Of a DNA stretch of 64,000 bases, positions 32,402 to 44,327 are shown piece by piece. Under the pieces are notes generated by a model. That model had not been told where the DNA came from. It saw only the letters and a list, made by a program, of their open reading frames with translations, and searched no databases. This DNA is from Labia minor (lineage: Eukaryota; Arthropoda; Insecta; Dermaptera; Spongiphoridae). Position 1 is the first letter of the stretch. Every line of letters starts with the position of its first letter. The stretch lies in contig OY720345.1 in the NCBI GenBank assembly GCA_963082975.1, positions 6,102,491 to 6,166,490 of the forward strand, given 5' to 3'. The position numbers and the translations under genes were made by a program.

Positions 32402-33940
32402 ATATTCTCACTGCATATGGCCTGAACAAAACAAAGGGTAAATATGGAATTGCCTTCGCAGACGATTTAATCGTCTATCTGTCGGGCACAAAGTCTAAAA
32501 AACTACAACATGATCTTGAAATCTTAGTAGGCAAAATCTTTTCTTTTTATCATTCTTGGAAATTAAAAATTAATATCAATAAATGTGAAACTATTCTATT
32601 TAGGCCCCTAATTGCTAGATGTAATCATAACACAAAATTAAATTGGAAAAAATTTCAAATTAAAATTAACGGACAAAATATTCCACACAAAAGCTTAGTC
32701 AGATACTTAGGAGTTTACTTAGACGAACGTCTTCTATTCAATAAACATGTCAAAAACCAATTAGATAAAGCTAGATCGGCTTTCATGGGATTAAAAAAGT
32801 TATTCTTCTGTCCTTATCTAGACCCAAAATTAAAAATTTTATGTTATAGCTTATTTGTTCGGCCAATAATTACATACGGATGTTGCATTTGGTTCAACCA
32901 AACAGCCTCAGTAATGGAATCAATAAGAAAATTTGAAAGGAGTTGCCTAAGAGCATGTCTGGGTAAATACAGATCCTCTCAATCAGATTACAAAAAATAT
33001 TATAGTAACGAAATAATATACAACTTTTCTAATTTAAACAGAATTGACATATTTATAATTAAATTAATCCGCAATTACTTTAGTAAAATAATCAACATTC
33101 GAGAAAATAGCTTAATCTACGGGGCTTCATACCCTAACGATATGTACTTTAGGCGAACCCTAATTTCAGGCTTTATCCCACCTGAAGCATTCACCTATTT
33201 GGACGCAAATGGCTACATCCAGGACTCAAACAAAATTCCAATTATTTATCATATATTTAGAAAAAGTACTGACCGAAGCATAACTTACGATCCCTTCTTA
33301 GATGGAAAAGATCATTATAGATTCTGGCGTTTCAATATGGCAATCTCAAAAAGAGATAAGAGTGAGAATATCGCGAAAAAAAAAATACTGGTGGATTGAA
33401 AATTAATTGTAATTAGGGCTTTTCAATAAATTTATAATATAAGAATTTAATAGTGTATACTAAAATATAAAATATTGTAATAATTTATTAATTCTCTCAA
33501 CCTTCCACTCCTCCTATCCCACACTTCATCTCCTTGCCTTCTGAAAATATATAAATCTTTCCCCTCTTGTAATGTTATTTTTAGGTTTTTTCCCCAAAGC
33601 CAGTTTCCTAAAAAAAATTATATATAATTAAAAAATTGTCACGTTTCTTTCATCTAATAAGATTGGAATGTACTTGCTTCTTTTGTAAATAATTTTTTTG
33701 ATTCTCCTTCAATAGTTATATAATTGAATAAGTAAAATAAAAAAAATAATTATTAAAAATAATTTAAAAGTAATAAACATGATCATAACATTCTGTTAAA
33801 TATGTTTTTTTTTCTTACTTCTATTAACTCTTTGTTAATTGTATCACTTAATCCCACTGTGTTTAGGGATTTATATTTATATATTGTAAATATCCTATCT
33901 TCTGGCTAATAAACACATTTAAAAAAAAAAAAAAAAAAAA
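32402..33940 (+). mobile_element. 5'-truncated jockey-type LINE with perfect TSD
   Basis: A 1.54-kb insertion flanked by the 13-bp duplication TAGCGTCGCTGTC (32389-32401 and 33941-33953), ending in about 20 A after an AATAAA. It holds the 3' part of the reverse transcriptase ORF and about 520 bp of 3' UTR. The intact frame, clean tail and identical duplications mark it as young. Confidence 0.92.
32404..33399 (+). CDS. reverse transcriptase C-terminal part of jockey-type LINE ORF2
   Basis: About 331 codons open from the 5' truncation point to the stop. The catalytic box is FADD (in GIAFADDLIVYLSG), then YLGVYLDERLLF of the thumb region and SLFVRPIITYGCCIWF, the order expected for jockey-clade non-LTR reverse transcriptases. 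Fingers and most of the palm are missing, so this fragment cannot work alone. No stops or frameshifts were seen. No host promoter or ATG is expected; the first in-frame ATG after FADD is at 32785. Confidence 0.87.
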   Translation: MLTAYGLNKTKGKYGIAFADDLIVYLSGTKSKKLQHDLEILVGKIFSFYHSWKLKININKCETILFRPLIARCNHNTKLNWKKFQIKINGQNIPHKSLVRYLGVYLDERLLFNKHVKNQLDKARSAFMGLKKLFFCPYLDPKLKILCYSLFVRPIITYGCCIWFNQTASVMESIRKFERSCLRACLGKYRSSQSDYKKYYSNEIIYNFSNLNRIDIFIIKLIRNYFSKIINIRENSLIYGASYPNDMYFRRTLISGFIPPEAFTYLDANGYIQDSNKIPIIYHIFRKSTDRSITYDPFLDGKDHYRFWRFNMAISKRDKSENIAKKKILVD

Positions 33941-34155
33941 TAGCGTCGCTGTCTCACATTCACGTGGTCCCGGGTTCAAGTCCCAATGTAAATATGTAAA
34001 TAATTGTAAATAATTGTAAATAGTGTAATAAATGTAGTTTTTAGGTTTCTACAAAAGCCTTTTCCTGATTAAAAATTAATAAATTAACAATAATTGTATA
34101 ATTATAAATTAAAGTTAAAAAAGAGAAAAAGAAAATGAAACAGCTTACTAATACA

Positions 34156-34517
34156 TTTTTTACCGACCGAGTATAGTAAGTAAGGGATGTATTGTTTTCA
34201 CACCAAATTTCACATGAGGAGATTTTTTACATATCACCACGAATGCATTTTGTATTGGTTTTATCCTCGAGAAAAATCATCTTTATTAGTTTTTTCTTAA
34301 TTTAAAATTATATGACGTCACCCAGCACTTCATGACATCACAGCCAGCCCTTATATATTATAAATAAAATAAAATTAAAAATATTTATATTATATCCATA
34401 TCTATTTTTTATTACATTAATAGATATATTAAAATTATTTGAAATTGTTTCTGTAGCTGGAAATTAATTTATTTCAAACTGTCGGTCAGTTCAGACCTGG
34501 CCACAGATCAACTTATT
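34156..34517 (+). mobile_element. family X element, short form
   Basis: Starts TACCGACCGAGTATAG and ends hairpin-AACTTATT, but goes straight from the first ACATATCACCACGAAT block to TGTATTGGTTTTATCC, skipping microsatellite and core. The join falls in the internally duplicated block, so it looks like a deletion between direct repeats. Confidence 0.75.
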
Positions 34518-36201
34518 TTTTTAAGAACCAAATTGAAAAAATTTAGAAAAAACTGCACTAAATTTATGTATTAATTTGCATATATAAAAAATTATTTTGG
34601 AAATAGTTTCTCCAACTGAAAAATATACTGGAAATAAAGAAGGTTGAGATATATTAAATGTTAATTGGGTATGTAACTAATGTATTACTTACTAAATTTT
34701 TTTTACAATTAAAATAGAAATTCATACTAGAAAAGAATTGTTTAACGTAATTTGCCAAGAACACATCAAAGAAAAGCATAACTCATCGATATCTTCGAAA
34801 TGACATGTAGACTTACTATACCGTATCCCAACCAAGATAAGAACAATGCTTACCATTTACCCTCTTTTTTATGAAATATATTTACATTATATTAAAATTA
34901 TATCACATTCGGCAAACAATTTTAAATTTAAATTGAACCATTTACATTAATACGCCTTCTCCTTGTTTTTTTTTTTCTTTCAAAATATTATAATTTCATT
35001 AATGAACTTCTTACTGATATATTTATAATTTTTTTTTTTAAATTTTCATTAAGATCTTTGAATAAAATTAAGCTTATTGATTTATTTATTAATTCATAGA
35101 ATTAAACTTATTGATTCGATTTAAGATGTATTCTAAAACACCACTAATTTTAAAAATTAATATTTATTTATTTTATTTTATTTTAATATGTATTTTATTT
35201 GAAATAATTTGCAGTAGAGCGCTCACCTCTGCACTCCCCGCTCGCCCCTCTCCAAGCCCCTCCACCGCCTGAACTGACCTCCTCATGCAGGCCGGCTGAC
35301 TCGTACGCTTCAGTTCCCTTCAGTTCCCATTCCCTGGTGCGTGTAAGACCCTAAGCGGCCTCTCCACTGAAATCATCCCTTAATCAAGAATTAATTGTAA
35401 TTTTATTATTTATTTTTATTAATTAAAAGGAAGATTAGTGAACTTAAAAAAAAAAATATTTCAATAAAAATTAAATTTTATAAAGTGCATTTTTTAATTT
35501 TTTATTCATATACCCAAATAAATTTATAAATTTTTCATTCCAATCTTTGAAAAGAATTAATCTTAAATATTCTATCAGATCTCATTAATTAAATTTTATT
35601 AAAAGTTAAATTAAAATAATTTAAAAATTAAAAAATCATATACAAAATTTTATTTTTCTTTAAATATATCTATTGAAATATTTTTTAAATTTCAATATAT
35701 ATATATTAATCCTAATAAAAATTATTTATTTAAAAAATAGGAAGATGTGCTGATTATTTTCAAAATTCATATAATATAATTATAAATCAAAAAAATATAA
35801 ATTTCTTATATTCTCATATAATAATAAATATAATATTTAAATATTCTATATATTCTTTCTAATCTCATTATCGTTCACACCGTTCCTTTCCAATCTCATA
35901 TGAATATTGTTTTGTCAATTTCATATTATTATAACACTTTGGAACAATACCTCCCTTACTATCGTCGGTCGGTAAAAATGAATAATATTTCTATTACCTA
36001 CTCGTATATATCAATGAAACAGAATAAAATCTTCGTGAAATTAATAATATAATCATAATTAGTTTTCTGATGTTTTTTAAGATATTTTTATTATATGTCT
36101 ATTAAATGCGTATTATAACTTATTATAATCATGGTTCTATATAGGATGTAAAATAATTTAATATTATAGAAATAAGATAATATTTTTAAAAATCTATACA
36201 C
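34518..36201. other. intergenic with GC-rich island and X fragment
   Basis: Mostly AT-rich. 35208-35385 is conspicuously GC-rich and pyrimidine-rich (CCCCGCTCGCCCCTCTCC). No ORF fits. Confidence 0.45.
35944..35979 (-). mobile_element. family X 5' terminal fragment
   Basis: Only the outermost 36 bp of the X 5' end (TACCGACCGACGATAGTAAG) remains. Confidence 0.7.
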
Positions 36202-36332
36202 TTTTTTACTTTCCCGCATACTTCGTATAAGGGAAGTATTGGAATCGTCAAAAATTTCGACTTCGAGATTTCGATAGATCTTGACGTTTTAGACCTCCCT
36301 GAGTCGGAAAATACCATTTTTCGAATTATGTC

Positions 36333-36379
<47 letters not shown>

Positions 36380-37306
36380 TGTCTGTAAGCAAATTTACTC
36401 AAAAACTAATCAAGCTAGGACTTCGAAATTTGGTACACCGATATTATTCACAGTTTGTAGATTTCTATCAAAATTTCGTCAAAATCGGTTAACCGGAAGT
36501 GGTACTTTACCTACACTGGTTGCGTTTACCTTTCAAGTAAAGTACCAGTTTGCTTCGAGATATTTGCTTCCTATTTTGTATATAGATTTAAAAATATGAA
36601 AAAAATTGAGATACCAAATTTCATCATGATCTGACTACCGGAAGTGACATTTTACCTATACAAGTAGCGTTTCTTTTTTACCGACCGACGATAGTAAGGG
36701 AGGTATTGTTTTCACTCCAAATTTCACCTATGGATATTTTTAGGTACATATCTCCACGAATCATGCATTTTCTTAACAGAAAAAAGTATTTTTAGCATGA
36801 TGTCTGTCCGTCCGTCCGTCCGTATAGATGTGTACAGCCTGAACGGCTCAACGGATTTTGATGAAATTTGGTATATTTACTTAATACATCAGTAGGATGA
36901 ATTGCTCAACTTTTGGTGCAAATCCGGAAACCGGAAGTGCTAGTATTGCCGATCGAAGAGAGGAAGTGAAGGGTTATTTTCATATCAAATTTCACGTGAG
37001 GACATATCTCCACGTGTTATGCACTTTGTATCGGTTTTATCCTCGAGAAAAATCATCTTTATTAGTTTTTTCTTAATTTAAAATTATATGACGTCACCCA
37101 GCACTTCATGACATCACAGCCAGCCCTTATATATTATAAATAAAATAAAATTAAAAATATTTATATTATATCCATATCTATTTTTTTTTACATTTAAAAT
37201 ATCAGTTAACCGGAAGTAGCACTTTATTACATTCTAAATATTCATTCACAACTCTTTATACCTATTTATATGCGGGAAAGTCTAGGGGAGGACACCCCCG
37301 CTTATT
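36202..37306 (+). mobile_element. family V Helentron-like element with nested family X copy
   Basis: 5' T-run and ACTTTCCCGCATAC; a TG/TATG microsatellite at about 36333-36378; the core CGAAATTTGGTACAC; ACCGGAAGTGGTACTTTACC; the inverted 3' repeat TATGCGGGAAAGT; the hairpin GGGGAGGACACCCCC; terminus GCTTATT. This is the X/Z plan with unrelated terminal sequences. A family X copy (36675-37192) interrupts it; without that, V is about 590 bp. Confidence 0.75.
36675..37192 (+). mobile_element. family X element nested in V, 3' truncated
   Basis: Begins TTTTTTACCGACCGACG and runs through the microsatellite, core and palindromic block, then ends in a T-run at about 37180-37190 before the inverted repeat and hairpin. 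V sequence resumes (TATCAGTTAACCGGAAGTAG). Confidence 0.75.
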
Positions 37307-39082
37307 AATCATATTAATATTATTTATTTATTTATTTATATCTTATTTTTTTGTTTCCTGTATATAATATATATATATATATCTAATCTTATTTATTTTT
37401 TTCTTTATCGAGGTGAGAGTGATGGACATCAATTCAAGTCTACGAGCTGTTCTTCGCGTTTAATCTGCGAGAAATATCAACCCTTTATTAACTCCGAGGT
37501 CAGTATTTATTATTAATTTTATTTTTAATTCAATTTAAATTTATTGATTATAAACTAATAAGTTATTTTTCTTCTTCTATTTCATGTTTCAATCTTCGTT
37601 CCTGCTACTGAATGTTGATTTGAATTCTTGATTATCTTCTCCATCCTTCATGACAATGAAATGATTGAAATACAGCTCTCCAAATGTAAGTAATAATCGT
37701 TATTTATTTAGCATGGCGGGCGCACTTTAAAATAGAAAATGTAAATATAATATTTAAAGTAAAGTTTAATATAATATAGAAAGTAGAATTAAATTACAAT
37801 GATTTTTTGTTTTTGATAAGATTCATTAGGAGATTATAGAGAAATATATTAAATTATATGACAGAATTTAGTGAGATTAGGGAATTTCAGAGTACATCTT
37901 TCAAGAAGAAGCATTGATAAAGGAGGCAGAAGAGTCAAAGGTATTTTTAGAATTAGTAGGTTTTGATGCGTTTTACTGGGAGGGTGGCTATTTTTTGATA
38001 TATACATATATATAGTTGTTAGGAATTTTCAGGTGGTTGCCTCCTACATCCATGCATGTTCTCATCCTACTAATTAATAGATTAGATTAGAATTAATAAA
38101 TAAATAAAATGTGGATGGATAAAACAAATGACATGCTATTATTTAAGGGATGGATTGCATGAATTGCATGTCAGGTCTGAATTGTGCCATTTTGTATTAC
38201 TGAGAGTGTATTTGAGGTGGATTGGATGAACGGGTATTCGGGAAGGTAATTCAGCATAGTTCCGAAATGGGATTAGCCTGAACAGGAACAAATTGTTGGT
38301 TACCTTTGGAGCCCAGGGCTTTTTCGATTAGCATGGGCCTTCCATCCATATTGATGGAGGCTATGCACTCCCTTACTAGGTAGGTTTTATTTCAGGTTGC
38401 CCCGAATGTCGCGATTTCATTTCGAAATCCAAAAAATCAAAGGCACTCTCAGCTGATTCAAAGAGGCTACAGACCAAACGCCTTATTTTTTTTTAATCTT
38501 TTTTTTTTTAAGGCAAACTTTCTTTATTATTACTTTTTCTAAATTTCGGAAGGCGAGGCTTGGAAGGGCTAATTTATGGGGAAAGGAGGAGGCCCTATTA
38601 AATATTCAATTGTTTTTTTTTAATTTAATTAATAATAAAAAAATAATTGAATATCGCGATTATTTTCTTTAACTTTTTATTTTCATTTTGAAATATACAA
38701 TTTCATAATTTAAACTTTGATATATTTTAAATATTTTACTATATAAGTAGAATTAATTATTATTATAATTTCTCAATTTAAAATTAAAATGCAAACATCA
38801 CAAAAAAAAATCATATATATTGTAAAAATATAACTCTTTTTCATTATTATTTCTTTATAACTTACCAAATATAAAAATATTTTATTTTTTTTATTCTGGA
38901 AATTATTTCATATGAATATAAATATATTGTAATCAAATATATCTATACTCAATAATAATTTAATATTAATAAATTATCAATTTTTTTTCTTATCATTGTA
39001 CTGATAAATCATATTTGGAAAGAAATAAAATATAGTTAAAATGGTACAATTAATCTGGAAAAGATAATCTAATTTCTACCTA

Positions 39083-39122
<40 letters not shown>

Positions 39123-39180
39123 ATAATATGTTATAAAAAGATCTGTAATTCTTTAATTTGTAATAAACTTACTAGTATAG

Positions 39181-39214
<34 letters not shown>

Positions 39215-39703
39215 TGATTCAGTCATGTCAAAAAGATGCTGTCCATTTTCATGATATCACTACAATACAATGACTAGACAGATAATATTAATAATAATAA
39301 TAATAATAAAAATAATAAAGTATAAGATTTTTCACAAGAGTGCATCCGTTTGTTAGAGAGGTCCATCATTATTCATTTGCTGATGAATCACTTCTCCTCA
39401 CTAAAAGCCACCAATCATTTTATAATAATAGCTCTTTTCAATAAGTATTATTATTATTTTTTTTTCTTCTATGAAGCAGAGAATTAATAAGATGAAAATC
39501 TTATCTATTGTTCATTAACTAAATTATAAAATATGTAAATATTTTGTTTATATAAAAAAAAATAAAATAAAATAAAATTATTAAAAATTATAAAAATAAA
39601 GATTTCGTTTGCATAAGTATAAACTAATTTATAAATTCATATTAATATACTATCTTGAATCATCACAATATCGTTATTATGGACACCTATTAATTATGAA
39701 TAA
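37307..39703. other. intergenic; unique higher-complexity region 38020-38600
   Basis: No gene recognised. 37405-37500 and 38020-38600 are of higher GC and not repeated elsewhere in the window; they include an imperfect palindrome, CCATCCATATTGATGG, and TTTCATTTCGAAATC. Microsatellites: CT/TA near 39083-39121 and AAT near 39186-39212. Confidence 0.45.
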
Positions 39704-40557
39704 CTAGCACCTTCGGCACTCTTCACAACTAGACGGGGGGCTCCGCCCCCTGTGGTATATAGTATTTGATTGAACAGTCAGGCTTATAGAGAAATTATTT
39801 TATTCTTTTTAGTCCATTGGAAAAACGTTATTTTATAAAATTTTTTTATATTTATATTATTTTCTTCTTTTTAGTACAATTTTAATATGATAAATTTATT
39901 TAATATAACAAGAGAAATAGAGAAAAGATGAAGTTATACGAAATTTTGCAAATTGAATAAAACAAAAAATTATATTAATCTTTATAACGGAATTTTGTAA
40001 ATTAAACCACATATTGATATTTGTTATTGTAAATTTATTCAAAATATACAAACATATACACAACGTCACTTGTCACTGGACGCTCGAACAGTTGTTTTCA
40101 TAAAAAAAAAGGTTTTCTTTGTTTCATTTCTCTCAGGACATAAGTATTTAAAAAAGGATCTTCTCGCTATGCCATTTGAGGGAAAAAAAACCTCTTCATT
40201 GGCGCTACAACTGATTAATAAGAATTCATCATTAATTTAAATGCTATAAAATAATCTTAATTACTTTCAAAATGAAAATCTATCCTGAAATTAATATTTA
40301 TGCTTCAGAATCCGTTGAAAAAAATTAATCGGAGCAATACAAAAGGAGTTAGTTACTAAAAGTAATTAATCGCTAATTATATTACAATTAATTGATTGTA
40401 ATTCAATTATATTTCTTCTATACCTTCTAGAGATCCATTGAAATATCTATAAAAATTTTCAAAAGTCTATCTCAATTTAAAGATGATGAAAAATCGATTT
40501 CAATTTGTCAAAAGAGCGAACAGACAGACGCCAAGTGAAGTTAAGAAAAACGTTATA
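39704..40557 (-). mobile_element. Helitron-like element, family Y
   Basis: Minus strand: the 3' part has the hairpin GGGGGCGGAGCCCCCC, then GTCTAG, and the end GGTGCTAG followed by T, as Helitrons end in CTRR before T. The 5' side carries CAGACAGAC-containing sequence also present at 19583-19985. No Rep/helicase ORF. Confidence 0.6.
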
Positions 40558-42071
40558 ATTATAATATATAATAATTCTTATTTTAAGTAAATGTTTTTTC
40601 AATCGTGTTCGTTTTGCCATTATCTTATATATATATATATATATAAACCGAGTAGATAATGTAAAAGGTAATAATTTGATGTAGGGTGTAATTAATTTGT
40701 TGTTTGGATTTTTGATTTCAAAGGGGTCATTTACCTCCTTGGCACAACATCCTCCTTCAGAATTTTTATAAGCGATCCTTATAGGGTAGCCTTCATCATT
40801 TTTTTTTTATCTTTAATTTAAAACGTTTGTATTTTAATTTATTTTATTTTCATGAATTATACTTCATTCAAGTTCAATTATTTATAAATTAATTTAAGGA
40901 TGTAGCTGAATGATAAATGAAACATAAAATCAAATAATTATTACATACAATTAAATTATTTAATTTTCTTATCAACTGATGAAATATATTTTAATAACAT
41001 TTTTTTTTATTTTTCATAAGTGTATGTTATGTTAAAAAAGGGTTTATTTCAAATTTTCTTTTTGAAAGTTGGATAGACAACTATAAATTGGTTATTAAAA
41101 TATATCGTAAATATAAGAACAAAATCAATCAAGTAATTTTTCGAATGTTTTTTTCTGTATATTAAAATTTTAATTTTTTTCCCCCCACATTTTAAAGTAT
41201 CCACATTTAATTTAAAATTTTACATTTAATTAAACACGATTGTTTTCATTGACAACATAATAATTTAATCATAAGTGATAAAAAAGGATTGGCTAAAATT
41301 AATTATTAAGTATTTAATTTATACTTGATGAATGATATTGTCTTATGAAAAGTGTTGTGACCACATAAGAGAGCAAAACTCAATTAATGCTATTTAATAA
41401 AATTTTATTTAAACAAAAAAAAACAAACAAATTTTAAATTAAATTTTATTAAATAAATAAATATTAAAAATTTACTGGGATAAATTTTAAGAATTTTGAT
41501 GTGTCTTTAAGTTTCAAAAAATAATAATAATGATAATATTTAATCATAAAATAAATTCAATTTCTCTTTATGTTGTCTATTGCTTTTGAAATTTTAGGTA
41601 TAAAATGTCAAGTTTGAAAAAAACCCAATACTTAGGTATACTTATTTAAAAAAAAAATATATTTTTTATCAATCTTTTTATTTATATGTTTAATCCTTTT
41701 TATGATAAAATGAATGGTAAAAATAAAATTTAATTAAAATCATAAATAAAAATTTGTAAATTTAATATAAATAATCCATCAATATTTATATAATATAAAT
41801 TAAATAGACAATTTTGAAAATAAATATATTATAATACTAGTATATCATACACGTCTCGTAAACTAACTAATATATTATTATAATGATAAAAGAATACGAC
41901 TAATAAGGGTTCTTATAACTCATACATACATTTTCTTTCTTAAGAGTGAGAGAGAGAGAGAGAGAGATTAGAGGGGGAGGGGCAACATCTAGGATTGTTC
42001 TATAAATTAGTGATTATAGACAAACATATCTTCATTATATGTACACGATTCATTAAGTGAAATTTTACTTA
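40558..42071. other. intergenic, no gene seen
   Basis: AT-rich with TA tracts (about 40625-40645) and a (GA)n tract at about 41946-41966. Confidence 0.45.
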
Positions 42072-42702
42072 AATAAGTTGACCTGTGGCCAGGTCCGAAC
42101 CGACCGACGGTTTGAAATAAATTAATTTCCAGCTACAGAAACAATTTCAAATAATTTTCATATATCTATTAATGTAATAAAAAACAGATATGGATAGAAC
42201 ATAAATATTTTTAATTTTATTTTATTTATAATATATATGCAAGACCAGGCTGTGACGTCATGAATGGCTGGATGACGTCATATAATTTTAAATCAAGAAA
42301 AAACTAATAAATATGATTTTCCCGAGGATAAAACCAATACAAAGTGCATGATTTGTGGTGATATATAAAAAAATCTCCTTTGGTGTGAAAATAACCCTTT
42401 CCTTCCTATCGTCGATTGCTAATACTACCACTTCCGGTTTCCAGATTTGCACCAAAAGTTGATCAATTCATCCCACTGATGCATTAAGTAAATATACCAA
42501 ATTTCATCAAAATCGGTTGAGCCGTTCAGGCTGTACACATCTATACGGACGGACAGACGGACGGACAGACGGACAGACATCATGCTAAAAATACTTTTTT
42601 CTGTTTAGAAAATGCATGATTCGTGGAGATATGTAAAAATCTCCACATGTGAAATTTGGTGTGAAAACAATACCTCCCTTACTATCGTCGGTCGGTAAAA
42701 AA
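42072..42702 (-). mobile_element. family X element, full length
   Basis: Minus-strand copy with intact ends: terminus AATAAGTTG and hairpin GACCTGTGGCCAGGTC at the low-coordinate side, TACCGACCGACGATAG at the other. The microsatellite is at about 42544-42580. The best-preserved 3' hairpin in the window. Confidence 0.82.
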
Positions 42703-42731
42703 ATTACAAAAGTGAATATCAAAGAGAAATG

Positions 42732-43062
42732 TATTTTTTAAGTATTCTATCAAAAGCAACATGCATATGTAATATTTTAAAAACCACTGACTTTTGTACG
42801 TCCTACGCAAGGACATCGCCTATCAAGTCGATTATCTCAATGAGGTGTCCTATGATCAGTAGAACGGGTCCTCTCCACCTTTACCTTGATTTTCTTGATC
42901 GGAGGCGCTATCAATTAGCTTTTCCCCAATGTTGTTCCCGGAGGCTGGGTTGACTCCGTCCCATAGACCCCAGCTAGGGAAATTCCCTTGCCAGGCCCGG
43001 GACTTGATCCCGGGACGATGAGAATGTGAGGCAGGTTTGCTACCCACACACCCAATGGCGCC
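42732..43062 (-). mobile_element. tRNA-derived SINE, longest copy
   Basis: Same head and body as 25321-25604 and the extended 3' part shared with 54115-54448 (AACATGCATATGTAATATTT). It lies 30 bp from a family X element. About 125 bp beyond its head match the flank of the 25.3-kb copy. Confidence 0.82.
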
Positions 43063-44252
43063 TTTAAAAAAACAAACATACAGCCCTTAAACGTATGTAT
43101 TAATGCAAAGTATGGTCTGTGAATATAACATAATATATATATTGATATTGATTTCAAAATATTATCAAGATAAATATTTTTAATTTTAATTTTTAATTGA
43201 ATGATTGAATTGAAAACTTATACTCGTATATATACAGAGTTAAACTCTAAACATTTCAAATAAGCTCTGTCTTTCTAGTATATATTGTATATTTATTTAT
43301 ATAATTTCGATTTTCATTAATTTTATAATTTTAATTAATAAAAATTAATAGAAAACATTTATTTATTTCTCACAAATAATAAATCATTTCTATTACATGT
43401 TCATAATGTTTTGCCTAGTAAGTATTGCAATATATTTTTTATTAAAAATTTTATTTCTCAAAAGAAAATGAGAAATTGTTAAAAATCGAAAATTTTATTA
43501 TCTCATAAAACAACGACTTATTGCTTGAAATTATTTAATAAAACATTTTTAACTTTACAAAAAGAGTCAAAGTATTCTATTATATATTATATTTATTTCA
43601 CATCGATTGAATTGATTCGATGCGTAGGTTTTTCTTGGTACATTTACTCTTGTAATGAAAGGATCCCACCTTATGTGAGAGGCCAGCAACCTCTTTTGCC
43701 CTCACCTGCAATTGAATCTATCTAAACCACCGATGTAATTCACAAATCTTCATTAAATACGTGTGACTGTTTATAACCATCTCCAATTGCTCGTTAAATT
43801 CAATATTTGAAAAGACGATTCATTATTGATGGAGTGAAAGGCATTCACTGAAATAACATCAACAACCCTCATCCCATATTAATCACTACTCTATCACTAG
43901 TTTTACCTTTTTTTAAATAATCAACGTAATGAATATGGTATTTTATTCGAAATAGATAGATTCTTATCTTATTATACGTGTTTCTCATCTTGAAATTAGC
44001 TTACAGGACATTTTTTAAAATTCATCTTTATTTAGGGAGAGGGGTTGGGTTAAGCTAAAAAAAATAGATTAGTTTTGGTTCCATTTTAATTGTTTTTTTT
44101 AAACCTTTATTTTTAAATAGGCTATTTTAACAAATGTTTTAAACTTATTTCCTCAAGTCAAAAACAAATGGCAGAAATATTAACAATTTATAGAAGTTTA
44201 AGAGTTACATATGTGAGAAATGAACGAATAGAAAAACTGAAAACATCTGTCC
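43063..44252. other. intergenic, no gene seen
   Basis: The first ~125 bp are the shared SINE flank; the rest is AT-rich and unassigned. Confidence 0.45.
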
Positions 44253-44327
44253 AGTGATGTATTGGTAAAATAAGAAGTAAGGGAACGCATAGTGGGAGCA
44301 AAAAAAAATCCTATTTTCAGTAAACTA
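44253..44327 (-). mobile_element. hAT MITE fragment
   Basis: Matches the right part of the element at 1018-1296, inverted (CAGTGATGTATTGGTAAAAT start). It is cut at about 44327, where a family Z element begins. Confidence 0.75.

Larger units (their letters stand above)
32369..33984 (+). mobile_element. SINE tRNA-like head split by a LINE
   Basis: 32369-32401 and 33954-33984 together form one tRNA-like SINE head, starting GGCGCCACTGGGTGAGAGGC and including the B box GGTTCAAGTCC. The SINE body is absent after 33984; short TGTAAATAATTG repeats follow. Confidence 0.75.
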
